A stretch of DNA of 64,000 nt from Alteromonas abrolhosensis (GTDB lineage: Bacteria; Pseudomonadota; Gammaproteobacteria; Enterobacterales; Alteromonadaceae), in assembly GCF_001953635.1 (NCBI RefSeq), contig NZ_MEJH01000003.1, forward strand, positions 62,001 to 126,000, read 5' to 3'. Made by a program: the position numbers and the translations under genes. Below the pieces are notes generated by a model that worked only from the letters and a program-made list of their open reading frames with translations, was not told the DNA's origin and made no database searches. Positions 26,541 to 35,111 of this stretch are shown here, one piece after another (positions within the stretch are counted from its first letter, which is position 1; each line of letters opens with the position of its first letter).

Positions 26541-28355
26541 CTATGCGACCTGTACAACACGAAACATACCTGCTTCCATGTGGTATAGCAGGTGACAATG
26601 AAACGCCCACTCACCGGGGGCATCTGCGCTGATTTGTAACGAGACCTTCTCTCCAGGCTTGAGGCTGATCGTGTGTTTACGAGGTCTTGGATATTGGCCG
26701 TTTTCAAGTTCCATCCACATACCATGTAAATGAATAGGGTGATCCATCATAGTGTCATTAACCAAGATCAGACGTAGTCTCTCGCCATAATTGAAACGTA
26801 CATATCCATCTACTTCACTAAACTTTTTGCCATCGAACGACCACATGTACCTTTCCATATTGCCCGTTAAGTGAAGCTCAATTTGACGTTCCGGCTCTCT
26901 TTCGTCAGGCCAAGGACTTTCACCGACTAAATCTGTATAAACAAGGACACGATGTGGGCTGTCTTCCAAACCGATCCCAGGTTCATCCAACCTAGAGCTT
27001 GGATTTTTAGCAATCATCGCTGCACCAGCGCCGTGCCCGTCTTCGCTGTGGACAATGTCTATGCTTTCTACTGGGAGCTTTTTGGAGGGGGTCATTTCTC
27101 CTTCCATTTGGGTGCCATGCATTGTATGGGCGCTATGCTGCCCCATTCCTTTCATATCACCTTTTGGAGCAGCCATGCCCGAGCTGTCGACCTTGGACTT
27201 ATCCATATTCATGCCTTTCATACCAGACATGTCCATCCCCATCGCCGCCATGCCACGCTCTGTGATAACTCGCTGTGGGGGAACCTCTGCAGTAAGGCCA
27301 ATTGACGGGGTTAGGGTGCCACGCGCATATCCACTTCTATCAAAACTTTCCGCAAAAAAGGTATAAGCTTTTCTCTCTTTTGGCTGAACGATTACGTCAT
27401 AAGTTTCCGCTACTGCAATTCGAAACTCATCCACATTTACTGGTTTAACAGGCTGACCATCTGCAGCTACAACTGTCATTTCAAGCCCTGGGATGCGAAA
27501 GTCGAAATAAGTCATCGCAGAACCATTTATGATCCTCAACCGGATTTTCTCGCCTACTTTAAACAGGGCCTGCCAATTATCTTGTGGTGTCCGGCCATTC
27601 ATTAAGTATGTATATGTACTGCCCGTAACGTCAGCTATATCGCGAGGGCTCATACGCATTGCACCCCACATAGCACGCTCTTCCCATGTATCGGCAAGCC
27701 CTTTTTTCTTTACGTCTTCTAACGTGTCGAAAATAGTTCGCTTTTGATAATTGTAATAACCTTCCGCTACCTTCAGTTTTCGCATAACGTCATGGGGGTC
27801 TGAAAACGTCCAATCGCTTAAAATAATTGTATGTTCCCTATCAGCCCCAATGTCCCCATCTGCGGGGTCGATCACAAGAGGTCCTAAATGGCCCAACTGT
27901 TCCTGGAGGCCTGAATGACTGTGGTACCAGTAGGTGCCGTTTTGCTCGACATCGAATGCATATTTAAATGTTTCGCCAGGTTTTATTCCGGCAAAGGAAA
28001 CTCCCGGAACGCCATCCATATCTGGTGGTAAAATAATCCCGTGCCAGTGTATTGAAGTATCTTGATTTAGGTGGTTAGTTACATTGAGGTGCGCTCTCTG
28101 TCCTTCTTTCAATCTAATCAACGGGCCCGGCATTTGACCGTTGATCGTTATAGGTGAGCCCATATTTGAGCCTATTGGCATTTGCGCTTTTGACACATCG
28201 AGATTTTTAATATCACCTGTCAAAACTTGATCTTTAAAATGGCGACCAACAGGTGCTGCCCATAGAGGACTAACGTTGGTTAACGCAGCCGCAGCGCTTG
28301 AGGTCAGGGCACCGAGCACAAATCTTCTGCGACCGTTGTCGATAGAATTTTTCAT
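26541..28355 (-). CDS. copA: CopA/PcoA-type periplasmic multicopper oxidase
   Basis: A 604-aa protein with a Tat signal (GRRRFVLGALTSSAAAALT). All copper sites are visible: HWHGIILPPDMDGVPG, YWYHSHSG, HPIHLHGMWMELE and HCHLLYHMEAGMFRVV. A Met/His-rich insertion at about residues 370-430 (MGMDMSGMKGMNMDK and repeats) binds Cu(I). It oxidises Cu(I) to less toxic Cu(II) in the periplasm. This is a different protein from the CopA ATPase at 19161 despite the shared symbol. It follows the CopL gene by 80 bp. Confidence 0.95.
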   Translation of the reverse strand: MKNSIDNGRRRFVLGALTSSAAAALTNVSPLWAAPVGRHFKDQVLTGDIKNLDVSKAQMPIGSNMGSPITINGQMPGPLIRLKEGQRAHLNVTNHLNQDTSIHWHGIILPPDMDGVPGVSFAGIKPGETFKYAFDVEQNGTYWYHSHSGLQEQLGHLGPLVIDPADGDIGADREHTIILSDWTFSDPHDVMRKLKVAEGYYNYQKRTIFDTLEDVKKKGLADTWEERAMWGAMRMSPRDIADVTGSTYTYLMNGRTPQDNWQALFKVGEKIRLRIINGSAMTYFDFRIPGLEMTVVAADGQPVKPVNVDEFRIAVAETYDVIVQPKERKAYTFFAESFDRSGYARGTLTPSIGLTAEVPPQRVITERGMAAMGMDMSGMKGMNMDKSKVDSSGMAAPKGDMKGMGQHSAHTMHGTQMEGEMTPSKKLPVESIDIVHSEDGHGAGAAMIAKNPSSRLDEPGIGLEDSPHRVLVYTDLVGESPWPDEREPERQIELHLTGNMERYMWSFDGKKFSEVDGYVRFNYGERLRLILVNDTMMDHPIHLHGMWMELENGQYPRPRKHTISLKPGEKVSLQISADAPGEWAFHCHLLYHMEAGMFRVVQVA

Positions 28356-28435
28356 AGTTTTTAGCCTTTGAATTGATACTAACTGGACGAAGGAATTTCA
28401 TCCATTTAAAAAGTATTACTAACTAAGTCAGTACC

Positions 28436-28825
28436 TTAGGCTATCGGGGGACGAAAAGGTGGAGTGAAAATTTTGGGGGGAACAGCTAGAGCGATAATGT
28501 CATACTGCTCAGCAAACGTTGTTTCAAATTGACGAATGGGAACGTAAAAAAGACTTGTAAAGTGGTAGCAATTGGTAGCTATACACATACAACCATCTTT
28601 GCAGCAACCTGATTTATCCGAATGCGAGGGGTGTCCATCAGTGTGAGCGCTTTGATGCTTAGAACTAAGTGAACTGCTACGTTTCTCCTCATGAGCGTCT
28701 GCGAATTTGTGAGAAACCTTAGTTAATGAGCTATGTTCATCCATTATCATTTCACACGCAACAACTGGCATGGTAAACAGTACCAATAAATATCCAATGC
28801 ATAGTGTGAAAATAATAAATCTCAT
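28436..28825 (-). CDS. copL: CopL-like regulator/metal-binding protein of copLAB
   Basis: A 129-aa protein. The signal peptide (FIIFTLCIGYLLVLFTMPVVA) leads to a His-rich segment (HQSAHTDGHPSHSDKSG), then GCCKDGCMCIATNC and the tail PPFRPPIA. Its position directly before copA-copB is exactly that of copL in xanthomonads, where it is required for copper induction of copAB. It is the clearest of the CopL-like proteins in this window. Confidence 0.75.
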   Translation of the reverse strand: MRFIIFTLCIGYLLVLFTMPVVACEMIMDEHSSLTKVSHKFADAHEEKRSSSLSSKHQSAHTDGHPSHSDKSGCCKDGCMCIATNCYHFTSLFYVPIRQFETTFAEQYDIIALAVPPKIFTPPFRPPIA

Positions 28826-28977
28826 AACTTTGTAATTGCTCTCAACCTTAACGCGACTTTATTCCTTTAGACAAGATAAGTCTTGAGGACACTTTTAGCA
28901 ATGTCAATTGCTTGTAACTAAGATAAACAACTTCCTGTGAAGTCAAACAAGCAGTCTTCTCAACCTTAAAAGCTGTT

Positions 28978-29015
28978 AGAGTTACTTTTATTTAGTTTAG
29001 TCTATAAGTAACTCT
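28978..29015. repeat. 10-bp inverted repeat, possible weak terminator or operator
   Basis: AGAGTTACTT and AAGTAACTCT are perfect arms with an 18-nt AT-rich spacer. It lies just past the stop of the glutaredoxin-like gene and about 150 bp upstream of copL on the same strand. No T-run follows, so it could instead be an upstream operator for copL. Confidence 0.4.
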
Positions 29016-29020
29016 TTTAA

Positions 29021-29752
29021 CTAAAAAGATAACATGAGTAGTGCACCTGCAATCATAAAAATGTTTTCAGATAGTGAAACAAAACCTAGTGGTACGTTAC
29101 TGTCCCCACCAACGCAAGCACATTTTAGCTCCCGTTTGTCCACATATACTGCTTTAAAAACAGAAATGGCCCCAACGGTTCCTATAAATAGTGAAAATGG
29201 CGCAACAGCTATGGCAGGCAGTTGTGCTACCATACCTATCCCCGCGTAGGCTTCAAGAAATGGGTAGATGTAACCATATCGAAGCCACCTCATTGCCAAC
29301 AAATCGTAGGTTATGAACGAATTTGTAAAACTATACAAATCCTTCAATTTTTGAACTGCAAGTAGTGTCATTGAGAAAGCAATAAACAGAACCAGTGTTC
29401 TTATAGAGATGAAGTCTTCAGAAACAAAGAACTGGAATGCTAACGATAGCAGAGCTGCCACAGAAAAAATTGCAATAACAGGTGCATAAGTAGTTCCGTT
29501 CTGCCCCGCTTCTCCTTTCCCGAAGTATTTACGAAGCTCATCATATCCACCAATTCGCTTTTCTTCGATGAATGTTTGAGGCGTGGTTTCTACACCATGC
29601 TTTTGCTTGAAATAATCGGTCTCATTACGTGAAGTAAGATGATTGTCTTCTACTGAATAGCCTTCTCGCTCTAGTAAGTCCTTTGACCTTAAACCGTAAG
29701 GGCAAATGTGCTCTTTAGTAACCATTCTATATAGGATAGCTTTCTTACTCAT
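29021..29752 (-). CDS. glutaredoxin-like domain fused to MauE/DoxX-like membrane domain
   Basis: A 243-aa protein. Residues 1-78 are a glutaredoxin fold with the site KEHICPYGLRSKDLL, which keeps the first Cys of CPYC but has Gly at the second, plus TTPQTFIEEKRIGGYDEL. Residues about 90-243 have four membrane helices of MauE type, with a Cys pair in LKCACVGGDSNVPLG and a terminal hydrophobic segment. It would pass electrons or glutathione-bound metal between cytosol and membrane. It overlaps the DUF305 gene by 8 nt. The fusion is rare to my knowledge but recurs in metal islands. Confidence 0.65.
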   Translation of the reverse strand: MSKKAILYRMVTKEHICPYGLRSKDLLEREGYSVEDNHLTSRNETDYFKQKHGVETTPQTFIEEKRIGGYDELRKYFGKGEAGQNGTTYAPVIAIFSVAALLSLAFQFFVSEDFISIRTLVLFIAFSMTLLAVQKLKDLYSFTNSFITYDLLAMRWLRYGYIYPFLEAYAGIGMVAQLPAIAVAPFSLFIGTVGAISVFKAVYVDKRELKCACVGGDSNVPLGFVSLSENIFMIAGALLMLSF

Positions 29753-30275
29753 TTTCCTTTCCTTTATTCAATTTACCTTCAAATTGAGGAATAGGCCGCA
29801 GTTGTGCCTGCTCCTGAGTTGTTACCTTGCCATTCTTATTTATATCCTCTATCAACCACTCCATCTCTTTTATTTCCTTTCGCTGAGCTTTGATAATGCC
29901 GTTAGCTAACTCTCGCACACGAACGTCTTCAAGGTTCGAACGTTCACTAGTCAAAATGGCTATTGAGTGATGGGGAATCATTGCTTTCATGTAGGCAGTA
30001 TCTGAAATGGTACTTTGTGAACGAACAAGATAGATGCACAAGGCGAAAATAAGCGCCGCTATTATAAAAATGGCCGTATTGAGTTTCTTGTTGCTATACA
30101 TACCTAACATGAAAGCTAACATTATAATCGCCATGCCAGCCCCCATATAGACTGCCATATAAGTCCTTGTCTCACTGAACCAGACATGCGAGATAGCGTA
30201 GGTATTTAAGTACATCATTATAAACATCGCTACAGTTGAAGTTATTATCATTGCAGCGAACTTAGAGTATTTCAT
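29745..30275 (-). CDS. DUF305 membrane protein
   Basis: A 176-aa protein. Three N-terminal membrane helices precede a DUF305 ferritin-like segment (AYMKAMIPHHSIAILTSERS, then VRELANGIIKAQRKEIKEMEWLI) with the hallmark MIPHH. DUF305 proteins often accompany copper and arsenic resistance. It is the first gene of a leftward pair with the glutaredoxin-like gene. Confidence 0.8.
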   Translation of the reverse strand: MKYSKFAAMIITSTVAMFIMMYLNTYAISHVWFSETRTYMAVYMGAGMAIIMLAFMLGMYSNKKLNTAIFIIAALIFALCIYLVRSQSTISDTAYMKAMIPHHSIAILTSERSNLEDVRVRELANGIIKAQRKEIKEMEWLIEDINKNGKVTTQEQAQLRPIPQFEGKLNKGKENE

Positions 30276-30397
30276 ATGTAATCCTTACTTAAGAAATAGT
30301 TAATGTTTGTAAATCTTTCTAACAAAAGAAAGCTTGAGAGAGGTTACAAACCAATCAATCTTAACTTGTACAAGTTTTGTACCAACAAGGAAATATT

Positions 30398-30802
30398 ATG
30401 TTTTTGTCTATATTAATAGTTTTAGCTGCACTGTTGATCTGCGTAGGGCTGCATCTTTTTAATATTTCAGTAGTCGCGGACAATATCAGCGAGAGATTGA
30501 AGGGAGCTTGGATAAAAACACTGTCGGTAGTCGTTATTGCCATTTCGAGCCAACTTTTACTAGCAGTCATTTTTACGCTGGCGTATGAAATTGGACTTTA
30601 TTTCGAGCTCGGCGATTTTAAGCAACCTGCCACTTCCATTGATATTTTTTACTTTTCACTAACTACGATTACTACATTGGGTCTTGGAAGTATCGAGCCG
30701 GATGGACATCTACGAATGATAGCAGGGGTTGAATCGGCTACAGGGTTTCTACTAATAAGCTGTTCAGCATCGAAAGTATTCAACACCATGGGGACAAGTT
30801 AA
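30398..30802 (+). CDS. two-helix ion-channel protein (Ion_trans_2 type)
   Basis: A 134-aa protein from the ATG at 30398 (AAGGA upstream); a TTG at 30377 is rejected. It has two long N-terminal helices, then a pore loop with filter TTITTLGLGSIEP and a final helix. The filter has GLG where K+ channels have GYG, a known variant. No C-terminal regulatory domain is present. It may lie at the right end of the copper island. Confidence 0.65.
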   Translation: MFLSILIVLAALLICVGLHLFNISVVADNISERLKGAWIKTLSVVVIAISSQLLLAVIFTLAYEIGLYFELGDFKQPATSIDIFYFSLTTITTLGLGSIEPDGHLRMIAGVESATGFLLISCSASKVFNTMGTS

Positions 30803-30890
30803 TTTAACCAACTGCCTTTGAATAAGCAGGCTTTGGTCGTTAAAGGTTACTTACGATAAAAATTGAAATATGAGTAGAGCAGTAGCGAGT

Positions 30891-30910
30891 AAAAGGGCGA
30901 CAAGCGCCCT
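30891..30910 (-). terminator. terminator after the malic enzyme gene
   Basis: On the minus strand AGGGCG and CGCCCT pair around CTTGT and are followed by TTTT. It lies 11 bp beyond the stop of the malic enzyme gene. Confidence 0.75.
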
Positions 30911-30921
30911 GCATCCATTGG

Positions 30922-32610
30922 TCAACTAGCAACACGAACATACTCTCGATACCCTGGTTGCCACTGATTTTGTTTAATACAAAGATGTATTTCATCAGCG
31001 GTTTTAAAGGGCGCAACGCCATCTATCACAGCTTGCTTTGCTACTTCGAAAGCAATTTTCAATGACAGTTGCTTGATGCTACTTAAAGGCGGTAATAGAG
31101 CGCCTACACCGTTCACAGCAAGAGGAGATTCAGCTGCCAGTGCTTTGCTCGCTGCCATCAACATATTGTCTGTAACCTTTTTGGCACCGCAACTTACTAC
31201 GGCAAGTCCAATACCGGGGAAGATATAGCTGTTATTGCATTGGCTAATCGGAAACGAAGTACCATTAATTTCTACATCTTCAAACGGACTTCCCGTTGCT
31301 ACAATTGCTTCGCCATTGGTATATCGCAAAACATCTTCGGGTAAGGCTTCAACACAGCGCGAAGGATTGCTTAACGGCATTATAATTGGCTTATAAACAT
31401 TCGCGGCCATCGCGTCTATCACTGCTTCACTAAACAAATCATTACATCCCGACACACCAAGTAGCATGGTAGGCTTAATGTTGTGAATGACGTCTAACAA
31501 GCTAGATTGCGTGAGCTTATCCCATTCTGGAAACAGGCTTGTATCATGGGCGAAACGCTGCTGAAAAGGTAACAGTGATTTTGACTTCGTGGTAAGCAGC
31601 CCATCCCTGTCCACCACAAATACATTTTGTAGGGCTTCTTTCTCACTCACACCTTCGGCCACGACACAGCGCATCCAATGCTCTGCTATGCCGCACCCAG
31701 CGGAACCGCCACCGGCTATTAACAATCTTTGTGAAGACGGCGAAACCTGTTTGGCTTTACACGCAGCCAACATAGTTGCTACCGCAACAGCTGCAGTGCC
31801 CTGAATATCATCGTTGAAACAACAGTACTTATCGCGGTAACGCGATAGCAAAGGTGTGGCGTTGTGTTGCGCAAAATCTTCGAATTGAATAAGTGCATTA
31901 GGCCATCGGCGGCTGACTGCTTGCATGAATTTATCCAAAAATTTGTCGTATTCACTTTGCGAAATTCTAGGGTGACGGCACCCCATATACATAGGGTCTT
32001 CCAGCAATGCAGCGTTGTTTGTACCCACATCCAATGTGATAGGTAATGTATTGGCAGGGCTAATGCCACCACAAACGGTATACAGCGACAGTTTTCCAAT
32101 TGGAATGCCCATACCACCAACACCTTGATCGCCTAAGCCAAGGATCCGCTCTCCGTCGGTCACCACTATTACCTTAATGTTGCGCTTGGTGGCGTTGTGC
32201 AAAATGGCGTCAATTCGGTCTTGTTGATGATGAGCGATAAATAGACCGCGGGCGCTTCGATAAATATCAGAGAATTTCTCACACGCCTCTCCTACCGTTG
32301 GCGTGTAGATAATAGGCATCACCTCCTCAAGATGTTCGCTGATTAAACGGTAAAACAAGGTTTCATTTTTATCTTGAATGTCACGTAAGAAAATGTGCTT
32401 ACTCATTGCTGTGGGGCAATCCTGATACTGCAAATAGGCGCGCTCCCTTTGCTGTTCTATCGTTTCGTAACGAGGAGGTAGTAAGCCGTCTAAATTAAAT
32501 TCAATTCTCTCTCTTTCACTAAACGCACTGCTTTTATTTAGCAAGGGCATATCTAGAAGCTTGGGGCCAGCGTGAGATAAATATAGGGGTTTGTTGTTTT
32601 GATAAGTCAT
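30922..32610 (-). CDS. maeA: NAD-dependent malic enzyme (oxaloacetate-decarboxylating)
   Basis: A 562-aa protein from the ATG at 32610, which gives the family-typical N-terminus and length; 24 extra upstream residues are rejected. Motifs are [41 protein letters not shown] (NAD site 1), [15 protein letters not shown] and [17 protein letters not shown]. It converts malate to pyruvate, CO2 and NADH in the cytosol. It is the last gene after the dicarboxylate transporter (47-bp gap) and so links uptake to central metabolism. Confidence 0.93.
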   Translation of the reverse strand: MTYQNNKPLYLSHAGPKLLDMPLLNKSSAFSERERIEFNLDGLLPPRYETIEQQRERAYLQYQDCPTAMSKHIFLRDIQDKNETLFYRLISEHLEEVMPIIYTPTVGEACEKFSDIYRSARGLFIAHHQQDRIDAILHNATKRNIKVIVVTDGERILGLGDQGVGGMGIPIGKLSLYTVCGGISPANTLPITLDVGTNNAALLEDPMYMGCRHPRISQSEYDKFLDKFMQAVSRRWPNALIQFEDFAQHNATPLLSRYRDKYCCFNDDIQGTAAVAVATMLAACKAKQVSPSSQRLLIAGGGSAGCGIAEHWMRCVVAEGVSEKEALQNVFVVDRDGLLTTKSKSLLPFQQRFAHDTSLFPEWDKLTQSSLLDVIHNIKPTMLLGVSGCNDLFSEAVIDAMAANVYKPIIMPLSNPSRCVEALPEDVLRYTNGEAIVATGSPFEDVEINGTSFPISQCNNSYIFPGIGLAVVSCGAKKVTDNMLMAASKALAAESPLAVNGVGALLPPLSSIKQLSLKIAFEVAKQAVIDGVAPFKTADEIHLCIKQNQWQPGYREYVRVAS

Positions 32611-32657
32611 AGTGGTACTTGCCGATGCCCAGAGAATGACTGGGCATCTTAAGAAAA

Positions 32658-34160
32658 TTAAAAGATAAGAGGCGCTAGCCAAACAGCAATAGCACTGACT
32701 AAAAGGATACTGACAATGTTCAACACGAAACCTGCCCGTGCCATTTGAGATATGCTGATATACCCCGACGAGAACACAATAGCATTTGGTGGTGTTGCCA
32801 CAGGCAACATAAATGCGCAGCTTGCTGCAAGGGTTACAGGCAAGATTAATGACATTGGCTCGAAGCCCATTTCGATAGCAATTACTGCAACTACCGGCAA
32901 GAAAGTGGCTGCCGTTGCCAAATTACTTGTTAGCTCTGTAAGGAAAATCACCAGTGTTGTTGCGGCTAGCACTAACAGGAGCAGACCAAAAACATTGATG
33001 TTTACAAGTCCCTCGCCAAGCCACTGTGCCAACCCGGTATTCGACACTGCTGCAGCTAAACTCAATCCGCCACCGAATAACACCAGAATTCCCCAAGGAA
33101 TATCTTTCATGTCATCCCAAGCCAGCAATGCGGGTCGATTTTCACTTTTTTCTCTGCCATTAGGTATAACAAAAAGCAGTACCGCAGCGGTCATTGCAAT
33201 ACCAGCATCAGAAAGACCATCAAGGGAAAACCACTTCGCAAGGAATGGCCGCGTCATCCACGCAAAGGCAACACATAAAAAGAGAACACCGACTCTCCAC
33301 TCTTCTTTGCGAATAGGGCCAAGTGCTTTTCGTTGAGCCGCTAGCTTAGACTGTGCACTATCTGGCGTCTTAAAGTTAACCGGGTATACCCACCTTGTCA
33401 GCGAGATCCACGCTAAGGGAAGTAAAACCACGCTAAGTGGGATCCCAATAAGCATCCATTTTGCGAAATCTAACTGTACGTTATACGTGTCGTTCATAAA
33501 GCCGACTAAGAACGCATTTGGCGGTGTACCTACTAAGGTCGACATACCACCAATGGTTGCGGCATAAGCGATGCCAAGCAGCAAAGATAGCTGAAAGTTC
33601 TTTCTCTCGCTTTCTGTGAAATTTAAATCCTCGCTTTCCATTGTCGATAAAATCGATAACGCAATAGGGAGTAACATCATGGTAGTAGACGTGTTCGTCA
33701 TCCACATACTCAATATGGCACTTACCAGCATAAACCCTAAAACAATAGAGCGAGCTGAACTGCTTACGTAACTCAATATGAAATACGCAATGCGTTTATG
33801 AAGATTCGCCTTCTGGAGTGCCAAAGCAAGCATAAACCCACCTAGAAAAAGGTAGATAGTGGGGTTGGCATAAGGTGCCGAGGCCGCTTTTATATCTAAA
33901 ATACCTAGCTGAGGAAATAACACTAAAGGCAATAGCGCTGTGACCGAAACATGTACCGCTTCACACGACCACCAAAGCGCCATCCAAACACCTACAGCAG
34001 CGGTCGACCATGCTATTGGGCTTAAGCCTTCGGGAGCAGGCAATAGGTTCATCACGAGAAAAGCTAATGGCCCTAGAATTGTACCTACCCTTCTATAAAG
34101 GTTTCCTTTAGGTTCATCACTCGTTGTCGAAGAAGACATTGATAACGAATTACTTTCCAC
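32658..34160 (-). CDS. DASS/SLC13-family sodium:dicarboxylate symporter
   Basis: A 500-aa protein with about 11-12 membrane helices. GTG at 34160 has GAGGAG 6 nt upstream and directly abuts the esterase stop codon. The two substrate motifs of the family are [13 protein letters not shown] and a later [27 protein letters not shown] is the sodium-site region. It should import succinate, malate or fumarate. Its neighbours are malic enzyme and the DctBD regulators. Confidence 0.88.
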   Translation of the reverse strand: MESNSLSMSSSTTSDEPKGNLYRRVGTILGPLAFLVMNLLPAPEGLSPIAWSTAAVGVWMALWWSCEAVHVSVTALLPLVLFPQLGILDIKAASAPYANPTIYLFLGGFMLALALQKANLHKRIAYFILSYVSSSARSIVLGFMLVSAILSMWMTNTSTTMMLLPIALSILSTMESEDLNFTESERKNFQLSLLLGIAYAATIGGMSTLVGTPPNAFLVGFMNDTYNVQLDFAKWMLIGIPLSVVLLPLAWISLTRWVYPVNFKTPDSAQSKLAAQRKALGPIRKEEWRVGVLFLCVAFAWMTRPFLAKWFSLDGLSDAGIAMTAAVLLFVIPNGREKSENRPALLAWDDMKDIPWGILVLFGGGLSLAAAVSNTGLAQWLGEGLVNINVFGLLLLVLAATTLVIFLTELTSNLATAATFLPVVAVIAIEMGFEPMSLILPVTLAASCAFMLPVATPPNAIVFSSGYISISQMARAGFVLNIVSILLVSAIAVWLAPLIF

Positions 34161-35063
34161 CTACTTCTCCTCATTTCCTTTAATGAATTCAGGAAACAGG
34201 TATTTGAATGCGTAAGGCACAATCTTCGTACTACTGTGACCAACACCTCGCACAACCTCGAGTTGCCAATGTGGAGAGACGTCTCTTTCCACTGCAACAT
34301 TCATTGCATGAGCGTAGAATGACAGTCCTCTAGAGAACACGTTTCGTCCTTGCTGATTTGCTTTATCGCTATTGCTTATGGCTTTGGTTCGAGGCCCCAT
34401 GTCTTGGTCACCTAACATAAACACTAGCGGTCGTGTTAACCAATCATCGATTCGTGACTCATCGTATGGGCTATTTAGCAAACCAAATGGGTAGGCTTGC
34501 TGGGTATCTGGGAAGGTAAAAAATGCGGCATTGGCAGCAACCGCTTGAGATACTGGTGCGTCAGGCTTAGCTAACATGTAAGTGTGAACAAATCCGCCTC
34601 CGGCAGAGTGACCGTACAAAGCAAACTCACGCTGCTCAGACCCAAAACGCGCAATAAAATCATTAAATACTTTTTCGGGCACATTATAGAATTGAATCGA
34701 GTCCGGACGCTTGCCCCCTAATGGCGTGGTAATGCCACCTAAATTGTATTGATATTCATCTTCACACACCGCTAGGCTGCACCCTATCGCAAGCACGATG
34801 AAGTTGTGCTTTTTCGCCAAACCTAGCCACTGGTCTCGATAATCATCGGCATTGCGTCGAGCACCGGGTACAACCAGTAGTATCTTTGTTTGTGCGTCTG
34901 CGTTTTGGGGAACAATATAATGTACATCTATTTTGCCCCCTGCCCACTTGTTAAAGCTGTAATGACCAACATCTTTTTCTTGCCAAGGTTGTGTACTAGC
35001 GCACGCTGCTTGCAGTAGCGCAACCGAGCAAAGCCAAAAAGTAAAAACTATTTTTCTAAACAT
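34161..35063 (-). CDS. alpha/beta-hydrolase lipoprotein, esterase-like
   Basis: A 300-aa protein with a lipobox (LLQAAC). The fold is alpha/beta-hydrolase with GHSAGGG (Ser about 153), a late Asp in FMLGDQDMGP and His in RGVGHSS as the catalytic triad. The ILLVVPGARRNADDYRDQW start resembles the PHB-depolymerase/LpqC group. It may cut esters in the periplasm or on the outer membrane. It sits between the TonB-dependent receptor (48 bp) and the dicarboxylate transporter, hinting that its product is a dicarboxylate. Confidence 0.75.
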   Translation of the reverse strand: MFRKIVFTFWLCSVALLQAACASTQPWQEKDVGHYSFNKWAGGKIDVHYIVPQNADAQTKILLVVPGARRNADDYRDQWLGLAKKHNFIVLAIGCSLAVCEDEYQYNLGGITTPLGGKRPDSIQFYNVPEKVFNDFIARFGSEQREFALYGHSAGGGFVHTYMLAKPDAPVSQAVAANAAFFTFPDTQQAYPFGLLNSPYDESRIDDWLTRPLVFMLGDQDMGPRTKAISNSDKANQQGRNVFSRGLSFYAHAMNVAVERDVSPHWQLEVVRGVGHSSTKIVPYAFKYLFPEFIKGNEEK

Positions 35064-35111
35064 AATAACCGTCTTAAGAAATGGCGGCGGTGTGCCGCCA
35101 AGTTAGCAGGA

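Noticed and set aside
30377..30397. TTG upstream start for the channel protein
   Set aside because: The ribosome site AAGGA is placed for the ATG at 30398, and the extra residues are polar and lie before a membrane helix.
32752..33336. 194-aa plus-strand ORF opposite the dicarboxylate transporter
   Set aside because: Antisense shadow; the minus strand carries clear DASS motifs.
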